From NCBI RefSeq assembly GCF_900143065.1, contig NZ_FRCX01000004.1:1-64000 (forward strand): DNA of 64,000 nt, given 5' to 3'. Below, piece after piece: positions 25,627-34,900 of the stretch; position 1 is the first letter of the stretch; the number at the start of each line of letters is the position of its first letter. The position numbers and the translations under genes are program-made. The notes beneath the pieces are model-generated. The model had not been told where the DNA came from. It ran no database searches and saw nothing but the letters and a program-made list of their open reading frames with translations. The stretch is from Duganella sacchari (GTDB taxonomy: Bacteria; Pseudomonadota; Gammaproteobacteria; Burkholderiales; Burkholderiaceae_D).

Positions 25627-26752
25627 GGATCGTCCGCTTGTATAGTGAGGCCAATTCTGAAAGCTCAGACGGCGTGCAGAGCAGTGCTTCTGACAGCCGA
25701 CCAAGACTGATGACGCCTTCGCGGAGACCATCAAAACAGAGCTGAACATAGAAGTCGGATAGCCCCAGATGAAGCAGGTTGGCTTTCCGGTTCTGCTCAC
25801 CTTGCGTCAGTGATGCCGGAAGCTCTGGGTCCGATTTCATTTCCTTGGGAACTTTAAGCGAAATGATGTGGTCGCAGAGCTGGGAGTTAATCAGTCGTGC
25901 GGTCTTTAACGCATAGCCCAAAGCGGAGCAGCTCACCTTCAGCCTATTGGCCCATTCGATAGCCTTCGCATCGGTCCAGTTTTTTGAATCTGGAATTCGC
26001 TCTAAGAAAGACCGAGGCATCAGGAGGGCCGATGCAAATTTATTGGCTCGCGTCTCTCGCTCGTTCTGGACATTTTTCAACGAGACACTAACAGGTTCGT
26101 CTGCATCGAAGATGGCATGAGCCATTTCGTGGGCTGCACTGAAACGCTGGCGGTAAATGTCTTCACTGCTGTTGACCAGTGCACACTTGCCCGCAGTCGG
26201 ATGGGTGACGAACAGGCCGGAGATTCTGGAGTTACCCAGCTTACGGCGGAACGTATGAAGGCCCAGGTCTCGACAAGCTTGGTAAACATCGGCAATTAGC
26301 TCGATATCGGAGTAGCCCAGAGCTGTGCGAATTCGTTTAGCCGCTTCGCTCGGGTTCGCGAGTTCACTGGCTGTCAGCTTCCATAAATCGAATTTTGACT
26401 TTGAACGATTCAGAGCTTCCAGAAGCATGGCTTCGGTATCGCACAGGTACAGAAATTCCTGAATAGCTTGGCGATCAGCCGGGGTAAATTCACCTTGCCC
26501 TGCGCGATACAGCACCTCAGTTTCCTCAAACGGCGCCACACGCTCGTTCGAGATGAAGTAATGGAAGTCGCAGCGGAAGTGGTCTGCAAGAATCAAAATC
26601 TCATCACCACTGGGTTCTAGCTGCCCCGTCTCAAACGCTGATAGGCGTTCGCCACCAATCCCCGTCGCCTGAGCGACATCGGCGGCCGACTGGGCAAGTT
26701 GAACGCGATAGCCTTTCAACTTGTTACCTAGAGTTTGTAGATTGATCGACAT
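25616..26752 (-). CDS. XRE helix-turn-helix plus ImmA/IrrE metallopeptidase
   Basis: The 378-residue protein begins with an XRE DNA-binding domain (LGNKLKGYRVQLAQSAADVA and GERLSAFETGQLEPSGDEI). The ImmA/IrrE-type peptidase domain carries the zinc motif HEMAHAIFD, preceded by FSAAHE and followed by RETRANKFASALLMP. Proteins of this family repress nearby genes and cleave a partner, as in ICE and phage anti-repression systems and in several toxin-antitoxin modules. It is transcribed with, and overlaps, the PIN gene. A perfect palindrome 14 bases upstream of the start is a likely autoregulatory site. No good ribosome binding site is visible. Confidence 0.88.
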   Translation of the reverse strand: MSINLQTLGNKLKGYRVQLAQSAADVAQATGIGGERLSAFETGQLEPSGDEILILADHFRCDFHYFISNERVAPFEETEVLYRAGQGEFTPADRQAIQEFLYLCDTEAMLLEALNRSKSKFDLWKLTASELANPSEAAKRIRTALGYSDIELIADVYQACRDLGLHTFRRKLGNSRISGLFVTHPTAGKCALVNSSEDIYRQRFSAAHEMAHAIFDADEPVSVSLKNVQNERETRANKFASALLMPRSFLERIPDSKNWTDAKAIEWANRLKVSCSALGYALKTARLINSQLCDHIISLKVPKEMKSDPELPASLTQGEQNRKANLLHLGLSDFYVQLCFDGLREGVISLGRLSEALLCTPSELSELASLYKRTIHVS

Positions 26753-26765
26753 AACTTAATGCTAG

Positions 26766-26781
26766 ATTGCAAATTTGCAAT
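26766..26781. promoter_or_regulatory. Perfect 16-bp palindrome, probable XRE operator
   Basis: ATTGCAAATTTGCAAT reads the same on both strands and lies 14 bases upstream of the XRE-ImmA/IrrE start codon. XRE proteins bind such dyads to repress their own operons; the match to this protein is inferred from position. Confidence 0.6.
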
Positions 26782-27012
26782 GGTCAATGTCGGCGGCAGC
26801 GACGATCGTTTGTTGGCCCACATTCTGTGGTATCTGGCTCACATGGGAGCATTGGTCATTGGCCCGCCGTTGTTGAATGCAATAGATGTTTAAATTAGAA
26901 CTAAAAAATTAACAATTCCTGGTCAACCTCCATCGTTGCCAACGTGTATTTTTTTGATAAAAGATGCTACAGAGGCACTTGCTTTCTGCAAACAAAATTT
27001 AGGGAAGAAATA

Positions 27013-27210
27013 ATGGAATACTGGACCCAGATCGCTTCGTTTGTTGCTGGCTTGGCTGGCGGCTGGACTTTGAAAGTCATCGCCGGCCATTTTTTAACAG
27101 CCGATACTAAGGGCTCGGATTTCGGTACGGGAGGTTGCTGGATGATGGGGCGGGCTGCATATTTTGCAGAAGCGGCCCGATGCTCTCCAAAGCTTCCATT
27201 GCGCGGTTAA
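27013..27210 (+). pseudogene. Small membrane-protein gene, 3' end replaced at a junction
   Basis: After a strong AGGGAAG ribosome binding site the frame starts MEYWTQIASFVAGLAGGWTL, one clear membrane helix. From about residue 32 onward (TADTKGSDFGTGGCW...) the sequence is the reverse complement of the integrase fragment on the other strand, so the original C-terminus has been lost. It may still make a 65-residue peptide. I infer that the native protein was a small single-pass protein of accessory regions. Confidence 0.45.
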
Positions 27211-27481
27211 GGTCAGCTTGCGTGCCATCCGTTTTGATCTTCATGCCATTCGGCAGCGTTAGCTCATAACGGTCAATGCCACCAAAATCGAAATCAGAAA
27301 TCTTGGGCGGATTCATGGCGAGTTTCCTCTCGATGGCGAGATTCAATTGCAGTGCAAGAATATTAGCAGTTCGCGCACATTTAGTGCGAAGGCTGACGCG
27401 TTTCTCTTTGCCGCCTACTTTATAGCGGAAGAAGTAGACACCGAAACGGTTGATGAGCAGGCGAGGTGCTCTGATGGGCAT
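27107..27481 (-). pseudogene. Tyrosine recombinase, N-terminal fragment only
   Basis: The 124-residue frame starts MPIRAPRLLINRFGVYFFRY and continues KEKRVSLRTKCARTANILAL and LNLAIERKLAMNP. This is the N-terminal arm-binding domain found in a set of phage/island integrases, including the 'LxxNRxGVYYFRxxxxG' opening. The core-binding and catalytic domains (Arg-His-Arg-Tyr) are missing; the frame ends where it meets the truncated small gene on the opposite strand. It starts 79 bases from the tRNA-fMet 3' end, the usual place for an island integrase, which supports integration at that tRNA. Confidence 0.7.
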
Positions 27482-27559
27482 GGTGGCTCACTAAAAGTGA
27501 CACACCCGGAAAAGCGAAAAGCCGTTGAAACCTAACGGCATCAACGGCTCTGCTGAATT

Positions 27560-27636
27560 TGGTTGCGGGGACAGGATTTGAACCTGTGACCTTCGGGTTA
27601 TGAGCCCGACGAGCTGCCAGACTGCTCCACCCCGCG
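27560..27636 (-). tRNA. Initiator tRNA-Met (CAT)
   Basis: The 77-nt gene starts CGCGGGG and ends CCCCGCAACCA, so it has the unpaired C1-A72 of initiator tRNAs. The anticodon stem GGGCTCATAACCC has the three G-C pairs needed for P-site binding. CCA is encoded. Its 3' end is the attachment site of the island to the left. Confidence 0.97.
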
Positions 27637-27683
27637 TCTGAGGCCCGTATTATAGACAGGTTCGTTCCAATCCGCAAGGGCCA

Positions 27684-28859
27684 TTATTTTGCCGCCAAAC
27701 GCCACAGCGAAGTGACCTCGGCTGCACGGGCCGCGTGCAGTGGATCGGTGGTGTCGCTGGCGCGGGGATGAATAGGGCGGACATCGGTCTTGCCCACGAC
27801 TTGCAGGCCGGCGGCGGCGATCCATTCCAGGAGCTGCTCGCGGGGACGCAGGCCAAGGTGCTCGGCCAGGTCTGACAAAATCAGCCAGCCTTCGCCACCG
27901 GGCGTCAGGTGTGCTGCCAGGCCATTGAGGAAGCCGCGCAGCATGCGGCTGTCCGGATCGTAGACGGCATATTCAATCGGCGAGCTTGGACGGGCGGGGA
28001 CCCAGGGCGGATTGCAGACTACCAGCGGCGCGCGGCCTTCGGGGAACAGGTCGGCCACGCGCAGTTCGACCTGGCCGTCGTCCAGGTCAAGCAGGGCCAG
28101 GTTTTCGCGGGCGCAGCTCAGGGCGCGCTGGTCCTGGTCGGTGGCGATCACGCGTGCGACGCCGCGGCGTGCCAGCACGGCCGACAGCACGCCAGTACCG
28201 ACGCCGATATCAAAGGCCAGCGAGGTGTCGGCCGGCAGCGGCGCGTCAGCCACCATCTGCACGTATTCGCCGCGCACGGGAGAGAACACGCCGTAATGCG
28301 GATGGATGCGCGCGCCCAGCGCCGGGATCTCGACGCCGGTGCGGCGCCACTCGTGGGCGCCGATCAGGCCAAGCAGTTCGCGCATGGAGGCGATGAACGG
28401 TTCCTCAAAGCGGCCGTAGGCTTCGTTGCAGGCCAGCGCCACGTCCGGCGCGCGGCGCAGCGGAATGGTATAGCCTTCGTCAAAAGGAATCAGCAGCATG
28501 GCCAGGGTGCGGGCGCGCTGCGATTGTGCCTGGCGATGCAGATGGAAGGCTTCGGTTGGCGTCGCGGGAACCTTGGCCGGCTTGGCCTTCTTGCCCGTGC
28601 GGCCTTTGTGGTCGGCGCGGCGTGCCAGCGCTTGCAGCAGTTGGCGCGCGTTCTGGAAGTCGCCTCGCCACAGCAGCGCCGTGCCTTCGCAGGCCATGCG
28701 GTAGGCGATATCGGCGTTGGTGCGGTCGTCGGCAATGACGACGCGCTTCGGCGGCGGCATGCCCGCTTCCGAGCGCCAGCGCGCGGAGCGCTGTTCGCCG
28801 TTCTCCTCCCAGTGGATGTGCAAAGGAACAGCGGCGGCGGCGGGAATTTGTACGGACAT
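27684..28859 (-). CDS. Class I SAM-dependent methyltransferase with NPPW motif
   Basis: The 391-residue enzyme has a SAM-binding motif FDIGVGTGVLSAVLARRG, acidic motif ATDQDQRALSCA and the catalytic VVCNPPWVPARP of N-methyltransferases that act on glutamine side chains or adenine/guanine amino groups. The architecture resembles PrmC/HemK and the 'methyltransferase small' group, with an N-terminal helical domain (RMACEGTALLWRGDFQNA). The ATG at 28859 (MSVQIPAAAAV) is chosen; the longer frame runs into the upstream gene. It stands alone beside the tRNA-fMet. The substrate is unknown. Confidence 0.85.
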   Translation of the reverse strand: MSVQIPAAAAVPLHIHWEENGEQRSARWRSEAGMPPPKRVVIADDRTNADIAYRMACEGTALLWRGDFQNARQLLQALARRADHKGRTGKKAKPAKVPATPTEAFHLHRQAQSQRARTLAMLLIPFDEGYTIPLRRAPDVALACNEAYGRFEEPFIASMRELLGLIGAHEWRRTGVEIPALGARIHPHYGVFSPVRGEYVQMVADAPLPADTSLAFDIGVGTGVLSAVLARRGVARVIATDQDQRALSCARENLALLDLDDGQVELRVADLFPEGRAPLVVCNPPWVPARPSSPIEYAVYDPDSRMLRGFLNGLAAHLTPGGEGWLILSDLAEHLGLRPREQLLEWIAAAGLQVVGKTDVRPIHPRASDTTDPLHAARAAEVTSLWRLAAK

Positions 28860-28956
28860 GGGATGCGATCGACAGAAATAGTGGCGCGCTACGCGGGGCC
28901 GCGTAGCGGAAAGTGCCGCTATTATACCGGGCGCCGCAGCGGGCGCCCGCGCGCGA

Positions 28957-29868
28957 TCATGCGGAGGCGGTTTGTGCCGGCGTTGTATCGGCCGGCGCCG
29001 CTGCTGCATCGGCCGCCGCCGGCGCGGTGGCGGTGGGCGCTGCTTGTGCGGCCGGGGTTTCAGGCGCGGGCGCCGGCGCGCTGGCTTGCTCTGCGCCGGT
29101 GATTGCCTTGGCCTTGTCCGCCGGTGTTGGCGCGGCATAGGTGTGAGCATCCTTGCTATCGACCAGGTTGAGCAGGCGCAGCGACAGGTTGCGCAGGGTG
29201 TTGCGGTCGATGCCGTCGCTGGTTTTGCTCTCGCTGTCGCCGCTGCTGGCCAGTGCGGTTTTCAGATCGACGCCGATCAGTTTGAACAGGTCTGCCAGGG
29301 TGCCGGGGAAATCGATATTGGGCAGCTGGACGGTCGGCAGGTCTTTGCCGGACGTGCTGTCGCTGGCTTTGTCCGGCGCTGGCTGCTGGTCTGCTTTGCT
29401 GGTCTGGCTGGCGGCGGCATCCAGTTCGGCGTCGTACTGGACTTCCACTTCAAAGTTGAACTTGCGGCCGTCGGCGGTGGTGATGGTGCCCTTGCCGATG
29501 AAGTGCGAGCTGTCGGTCAGGCTCAGCGCAGCCGCGTCGGTCGTGCCGTTGGCGCCTTGCGTGTGCTGGTAGCCGATGGCGTAGCTGGAGGATGCTTCCA
29601 GGCTGGCCGAGTCAAAATCGATGGTCGCGCCCTTGGCGTTGTCGCCAAACAGGGCTTGCGTGAAGCTGCTGACGAAATTTTGGGCAAAATCCACCGTCGC
29701 ATTGCCGAGCGATGCGACGCGATTATCTAGGTCCAGCGCCTTGCTGGGGGCCGTGGCAGGCGTAGCGCCTTGCGTTTTTGGCAAAGCAGTGGCCTTGCCG
29801 CTGGTTTGCTGGCTGTTGGTATATAAAGACGCCGGATTGCGTGCGCCCAGATTGGAAATGGTCGACAT
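28957..29868 (-). CDS. Hypothetical protein with low-complexity C-terminus
   Basis: The 303-residue protein starts MSTISNLGARNPASLY and has no signal peptide. The centre (FVSSFTQALFGDNAKGATID, ADGRKFNFEVEVQYDAE) looks beta-rich. The last 60 residues are almost only Ala, Pro and Thr. The start resembles small motility or surface-associated proteins, but I do not recognise a family. It lies on the same strand as a zinc-ribbon-like small gene and a SprA-type metalloprotease gene just upstream, which may be related in function. Confidence 0.65.
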   Translation of the reverse strand: MSTISNLGARNPASLYTNSQQTSGKATALPKTQGATPATAPSKALDLDNRVASLGNATVDFAQNFVSSFTQALFGDNAKGATIDFDSASLEASSSYAIGYQHTQGANGTTDAAALSLTDSSHFIGKGTITTADGRKFNFEVEVQYDAELDAAASQTSKADQQPAPDKASDSTSGKDLPTVQLPNIDFPGTLADLFKLIGVDLKTALASSGDSESKTSDGIDRNTLRNLSLRLLNLVDSKDAHTYAAPTPADKAKAITGAEQASAPAPAPETPAAQAAPTATAPAAADAAAAPADTTPAQTASA

Positions 29869-29944
29869 GATGGATTCCGTTTGATAATACTTCTACAACT
29901 CTTTAACGGTATCGTACCGGATTACTTGAGGGCGCGGCGCTAAA

Positions 29945-30154
29945 TTAATGGTGGTGGGTCCAGCCTTCCGGGGCCGCCAGGTAGGATGCCACGGCGTCTT
30001 TCTGACCGATCGCGTGGTGTTTCACTTCGCCGCACGGGCAAACGCCGACGTAAGGCTGGATATGCGAGCAGGCCGATACCTTTTGCAGGCGGACTTGAAC
30101 GGCTTTGGCGCATTTGACACATTTGAAGGTAAGGGTACGTGGTGCTTTTAACAT
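29945..30154 (-). CDS. Small zinc-ribbon-like protein
   Basis: The 69-residue protein starts MLKAPRTLTFKCVKCAKAVQ and has two cysteine pairs, CVKC and CPC, plus a histidine cluster (HIQPY, EWTHHH-like end with GWTHHH). The spacing suggests a single zinc ribbon. I used the ATG at 30154 because the longer frame lacks a plausible ribosome binding site. Function unknown. Confidence 0.6.
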   Translation of the reverse strand: MLKAPRTLTFKCVKCAKAVQVRLQKVSACSHIQPYVGVCPCGEVKHHAIGQKDAVASYLAAPEGWTHHH

Positions 30155-30193
30155 GGTGCGGATTCTGAAAAGGCAAAACCGCGATTTTATCAC

Positions 30194-30724
30194 TCAGGCG
30201 TAGGTGTTCACCGCGCCGCCGGCCGCCGGCTTGCTGCCATAGGCGCGCTGCGCCTGTTGCTGGGCGAGCTCGGAGCGGGCTTTGGCTTCCATCTGCTGCG
30301 CCTGGGCGGCGACTGCGCGGTCGGGGCCTGATGGTTCGGCCGGAGCCAATGCCGCCGCCGCGATGGTGCGGGCGCGCTGGATGGTTTCCTGGGGCGTGCC
30401 GCCGGGCGAGGTATCGATATTCACCTCGCCGCCGATGGCATAACTGACGCCGTTTGGACCGCGCTGATAGGTGAAACTGGGGCCGCCCGTGGCCAGGCCG
30501 CCCGCTGCCGCCATGTGGGCTTGTTCATGCTGGCGGACTTCGGTGTCGCGGGCCTTGAGTTTGTCGATGAGCGCCAGCGCCTCGGGCGAGAGTTTGGTGG
30601 TGCTGGAAGATGGGGAGGATGCGGTGGATGGCTCGGCATTCGGCGACGCAGGCACCTGCGCTGGCGCCTCGCTGCGGACTGGCGTCAGGTTGGCGGAACT
30701 CGGGGATAGGGCGCCGATGCTCAT
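30194..30724 (-). CDS. SprA-related putative metalloprotease (CJM1_0395-like)
   Basis: The 176-residue protein carries LSPEALALIDKLKARDTEVR followed by the zinc motif HEQAHMAAAGG and the glycine-rich ATGGPSFTYQRGPNGVSYAIGGEV. This order is diagnostic for the SprA-related family of putative metalloproteases. The N-terminal 50 residues are low-complexity Ser/Pro. AGAAGG precedes the ATG at 30724 with good spacing, so I prefer it to the ATG at 30751. No signal peptide is seen and the target is unknown. Confidence 0.82.
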   Translation of the reverse strand: MSIGALSPSSANLTPVRSEAPAQVPASPNAEPSTASSPSSSTTKLSPEALALIDKLKARDTEVRQHEQAHMAAAGGLATGGPSFTYQRGPNGVSYAIGGEVNIDTSPGGTPQETIQRARTIAAAALAPAEPSGPDRAVAAQAQQMEAKARSELAQQQAQRAYGSKPAAGGAVNTYA

Positions 30725-30784
30725 GTTTAGGCCTTCTGAAGCCTTCAGCATAGCAAATCTGGCGCGGAAAGCGCGTTTCTTTAA

Positions 30785-31933
30785 CTATCTGGCAACCGTG
30801 GCAACGACACTGTGCAGCAGACCATTGACTCTGGCGCCCATGGCGTCCGATCCGTAGTCGCCGGCGGTCGTGATAACGGTCATGTCCAGCTCCGGGACGA
30901 TGAAGATGCGCTGGCCACCGTTGCCGAACGCCGCCTGCCACGCGATGCGGCGGCCTTGCCATGCAGCGGTGCCGGTCCACCACTGGTAGCCGTAGTGCAG
31001 TTCGTCCGGCTGGTTGCCGGGACTGCGGAAGCCAACGCTCAGGCGCGGCGTGAGCGATGCATCAATCCAGTCTGCGGCCACAATCTGGCGGCCGTTCCAC
31101 TGGCCGTGATTGAGCATGAGGCGTCCCAGCTTGGCCATGTCGCGCGGGCGCATGCGCAGGCCGGAGAAGGCAGCGGGCCGGTCGCGCAGATCGGTCACCC
31201 ACTCCCACTGCGTGATGCCGAGCGGCGCAAACAGCTCGCTGCGTGCCACCTCCAGCCAGGGCTTGCCGCTGACGCGGGTGACGATGTCCGACAAAATCAC
31301 GGTCCCGCCGCCGTTGTAGTTCCAGACCACGCCCGGCGGCGACACGATGGGCCGTTCCAGCACATAGCGCACCGGATCGGCTTTGAAGAACAGCCGCAGC
31401 TCGTTGTTCGGCTGTGCGCCTTCGTCCCACTTCCAGCCGCCGCTCATGGTCAGCAGGTGATCGAGATGGATGGCTTGCAGCGCTGGCGTGCGCAGATCCT
31501 TGTATTCCGGGTAGTAGTCCAGCACCGGCGTTTGCAGCGAGGGGATTTTGCCTTGCTGCTTTTCGATGCCCACCAGCAGATCAATCACGCTTTTGCCGAT
31601 CGAGCGCGTGTCGTGCAAGGTGTCTGGGCCGAATGACACGGTGGGCGCAATCAACGGCCAAGTGCCCAGTGCGCGGCGGATGGATTTGTCTTTGCCACTG
31701 CGGTACAGCTCCGCCACCAGCTTGCCATGACGCTCAATGACGATGCTGTGGATATTGTCCTTGCCCTGTGCGATGGCGTTCAGCGTATCGCACAATGCGC
31801 CCTCATTGAAGCCCGATGCTTCGGGTGAGGTGCTTTGCCAGCCGTCGCCTTGCTGCATGGGTACGTAGCAGGGCGCCGCGGCAGCGGGTACGGTGACGAT
31901 CAGGCCAAGCGTCAGGCAGAGGGCAGGGTTCAT
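30785..31933 (-). CDS. Beta-lactamase-fold serine hydrolase, secreted
   Basis: The 382-residue protein has a signal peptide (ALCLTLGLIVTVPAAAA) and the class C beta-lactamase/penicillin-binding fold. The SxxK motif is SIGK at residues 111-114, the second motif is the variant WNYNGGG, and HYGYQWW occurs near the end, typical of the EstB/6-aminohexanoate-dimer-hydrolase branch. It is therefore more likely an esterase or amide hydrolase than an antibiotic-destroying enzyme. It lies four bases downstream of sbcC on the same strand, probably by chance of gene packing. Confidence 0.87.
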   Translation of the reverse strand: MNPALCLTLGLIVTVPAAAAPCYVPMQQGDGWQSTSPEASGFNEGALCDTLNAIAQGKDNIHSIVIERHGKLVAELYRSGKDKSIRRALGTWPLIAPTVSFGPDTLHDTRSIGKSVIDLLVGIEKQQGKIPSLQTPVLDYYPEYKDLRTPALQAIHLDHLLTMSGGWKWDEGAQPNNELRLFFKADPVRYVLERPIVSPPGVVWNYNGGGTVILSDIVTRVSGKPWLEVARSELFAPLGITQWEWVTDLRDRPAAFSGLRMRPRDMAKLGRLMLNHGQWNGRQIVAADWIDASLTPRLSVGFRSPGNQPDELHYGYQWWTGTAAWQGRRIAWQAAFGNGGQRIFIVPELDMTVITTAGDYGSDAMGARVNGLLHSVVATVAR

Positions 31934-31937
31934 CGGC

Positions 31938-34900
31938 TCATTGTACCGTGATGGCGCTGCGGCCTCCGGCGGATGGCTGGACCAGGATCTTGGCCGAGAT
32001 GCGCTCGGTCATTTCCTGCACGTGCGAGATGACGCCAACCTTGCGCCCCATGGCTTGCAGCCCATCCAGCGCATCCATGGCGACGCGCAGGGTGTCCGCA
32101 TCCAGGCTGCCGAAGCCTTCGTCGATGAACAGCGATTCCACGCGCACGCGGTTGGACGACAGCGAGGCCAGGCCCAGCGCCAGCGCCAGCGATACCAGGA
32201 AAGATTCGCCGCCCGACAGCGAGTGCACCGAGCGCATTTCGCCACCCATATCCTGGTCGCGGACCAGCAGGGCCAGCGAGGGATTGCTGTTGTTCTGGAT
32301 GCGCTCCAGTTGATAGCGGCGCGACAGATGGTTCAGGTGCGCGTTGGCGTAGCCCAGCAGGACGTCCAGCGTGAATTGCTGGGCGTAGTTGCGGAAGCGT
32401 TTGCCGTCTGCGGAGCCGATCAGGTCATCCATGCGCGCCCAGCGCTGGGTGATGGCTTCCTGCTGTTCGATCTCGGCCAGCATGGAGGATGAACGGCGGC
32501 GTTTTTCCTCGTCCTGCGCCAGCGCGAGCTGCAACGCGGTGGCATGGTCGTTGGCGGTTTTGCGTTCGGCCAGCAGGACGTTGAGCGCGTTGACGACGGC
32601 GCTGATCGGTGTTTCGGCCGGTTCGGCTGATTTGGCTGATTCTGCAACCGGCGCGGCGGCAGGTTCGGACCAGAGATCGGCAACGGCTGGTTTGGCTTCT
32701 TCCGTTTCGGCCGGCACTGCCACGCGCGATGGTGGCGCACTCTGTTGATGCTGTTCGCGCTGGCGCTGGCGTTCCTGCAGCACGGTTGCCGCCTGGTCGG
32801 TGGCGCGCGACAGCGCTTGCAGGGCATTGCGTTCGGCGTCGATGTCTTGCGCGGAGTAGGCCAGCAGCTCGTGCAGTTGCGCGAGGTCTTGCAGTCCTGC
32901 TTCGGGCTGGCGTTGCTGGAAGGCGGACAGCCAGTCTGCCAGCCGTGCGGCTGCCGTATCGGCATTCGCCTGCAACGTGGCGAGGCGCTGGCTGCCCAGT
33001 GCCAACGCTTCGTCGCTGCGCGCGCGGGCTTGTGCGGCTTGCTGGGCGGCGTTCTGGCTGGCGGCGTGGCGTGCTTTGGCGGCGTCAATCGCCGCTTGCA
33101 GCGCGGCTTCCACATCGCGTACTTCCTTGCCGCCCCACATCGCCATGCGCTGCTCCTGGCTCACTTTGATCGTGGCGTCGGCGGCGTCGAAGGCGTTGCG
33201 GGCGGCGAGGGCGTCCTGGCCGGCGTTGGCCAGGGCCGCGTTCAACGCGTTGAGTTCCACCTCCATGCCGGATAGCGCGGCGGCGCGTTCATCATATGCC
33301 GTACGCTGCGTCAGCCATTGCCTGCTTTCGGCCTGGCGCGCTTCATAGAAACGTGCGGGGCCGGACTTCCAGTCTTCCTTCCATTCTTCGCTTGGCATGT
33401 CGCCGCCGCTGAAGGCGGGGTCCAGATCGGCCAGCAATGCACTGAGCGACAGCGCAACTTCGATGCGCTGGTCTTCCAGCGCCTTGTATTCGGTATTGGA
33501 CTGCGCCAGCGCGGTGCGCGCGGCGGCGGCCACGGTTTGCAGGCGCGTATGCTCGGCGGCGGCCTGGTCGTAGGCCGTTTGCGCCTGGTCGCGGGCGACG
33601 CGCGCGGCATGCAGCGCGCGCTCCTGCTGCTCGATCGCTTGCAGCGCCTGATGTGATGCGGTCAGCTGCGCGGTGAACCATGCCGTGCGCTCATCGGCCG
33701 GAGGGGCGCTGGCGGCAAGCGGATGTGCGGACCAGGCGATGTCTGCGCGCTCCAGCATTGGCTGTAGCGCGTGCTGCTCGGTAGCGAGTACGTTCAACTG
33801 CTCGGCGCTGGATTGTGCAGACGCGCGCAGCGTGGCTTCCTGCTGCATATTGGCTTGCGCCTGTTCACGGCAGCGCGTAACGTCGGCCTGGAATTCACGC
33901 AGCATGGATTGCAGGCTGTCGTCATGGTGGCGATATGGATGCTCCAGGGCGCCGCAGACCGGGCAGGGGGTGTGGTCTTCCAGCGACTGGCGCAGCGATT
34001 CGACGCTGGCGGCACATGCGGCTTCGGCCAGTTTCAGTGAACGCTCGGCTTGCGAAAAGGCGGCCATGATGGCTATGCCTTGCTGCTGCGCGGCGCCCAA
34101 CTGCATTTCGGCGTTGGTCATATGCTGGCGCAGCTGGACGGTTTGCGTTTCGATCTGGCTGTGGCGCGTCTGGCGCGATGCCAGCTCCAGCCAGAGCTTT
34201 TCCGCAGCGGTCAGCTGATTGCGGCGTTGTTCCGCGCTAGTGCGCGACGCCTGCAATGCCTCGACGGAATGCGCGGACAAGGTCTGTGCTGCGTGCTGGC
34301 GCTGGGCATCCAGTGTCTGCAGCGAGGCTGCTGCTGCGGACAGCCTGGTGCTGGCATCCGCTTCCTCGTCGCGGTGGGCCTGGGCATTGCGCTGCACGCG
34401 CGCCAGGCCGGAGGCCAGCAGGTCGGCGCGCGCAGCGGCCTGGCCGGCTTGCACGAACAGTACGTCCCAGCGCTCCCATTGCAGCGCCAGGATCTTCCAT
34501 TGTTTATGCTGCTGCAGCCAGGTGACGCCAGCTTGCTGCTGCGCCGCCAGTCTGGTGTGCTCGTTCTGGCGTGCTTGCAGCGCGGCTTTTGCGGCGGCAT
34601 CGGCTTGCTCGGCCTTTTCGCAGGCGGCGGAGGCCTGGCGGTAGGCGGGCAGCATGGCGTCGATGCGCGCGTCCAATGCCTTGGCCTGATCGAGTTGCGG
34701 CGCTGCTGCGCGCTGGGCGTTCTCCGCTTCCTGCTGCGCCAGCGCGGATTGCGCTGCGGCGGCGTTGGCCTGGTCCAGCGCCGCTGTCGCCTGTTGTGCG
34801 TTGTGCGTGCTGGTGGCGATGGCGGTTTGCGTGGCGGCGATGTCGGCCTCGATGCGGCGAATATCGTCAGCCAGCGGGCGCGCGGGTTGCACGGCGTCGA

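Larger units (their letters stand above)
22735..27574. mobile_element. Small genomic island integrated at initiator tRNA-Met
   Basis: About 4.8 kb bounded by direct repeats of the tRNA-fMet 3' end. Base composition is visibly lower in G+C than on both flanks. Next to the tRNA lies an integrase gene reduced to its N-terminal domain. The cargo is a KAP-type NTPase, a PIN-domain protein and an XRE-ImmA/IrrE protein. IS21 debris and a truncated small membrane-protein gene show that the island has decayed at both ends. With the integrase catalytic domain gone, it cannot excise by itself. Confidence 0.75.

Noticed and set aside
25042..25800. Longer version of the PIN gene starting at 25800
   Set aside because: The extra 58 codons overlap the end of the XRE-ImmA gene, and their translation (Ser/Cys-rich) has no PIN features; the ATG at 25626 gives the natural overlap.
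27684..29150. Methyltransferase extended to 29150
   Set aside because: The extra N-terminus is Arg/Pro-rich run-on into the next gene; the ATG at 28859 fits the family.
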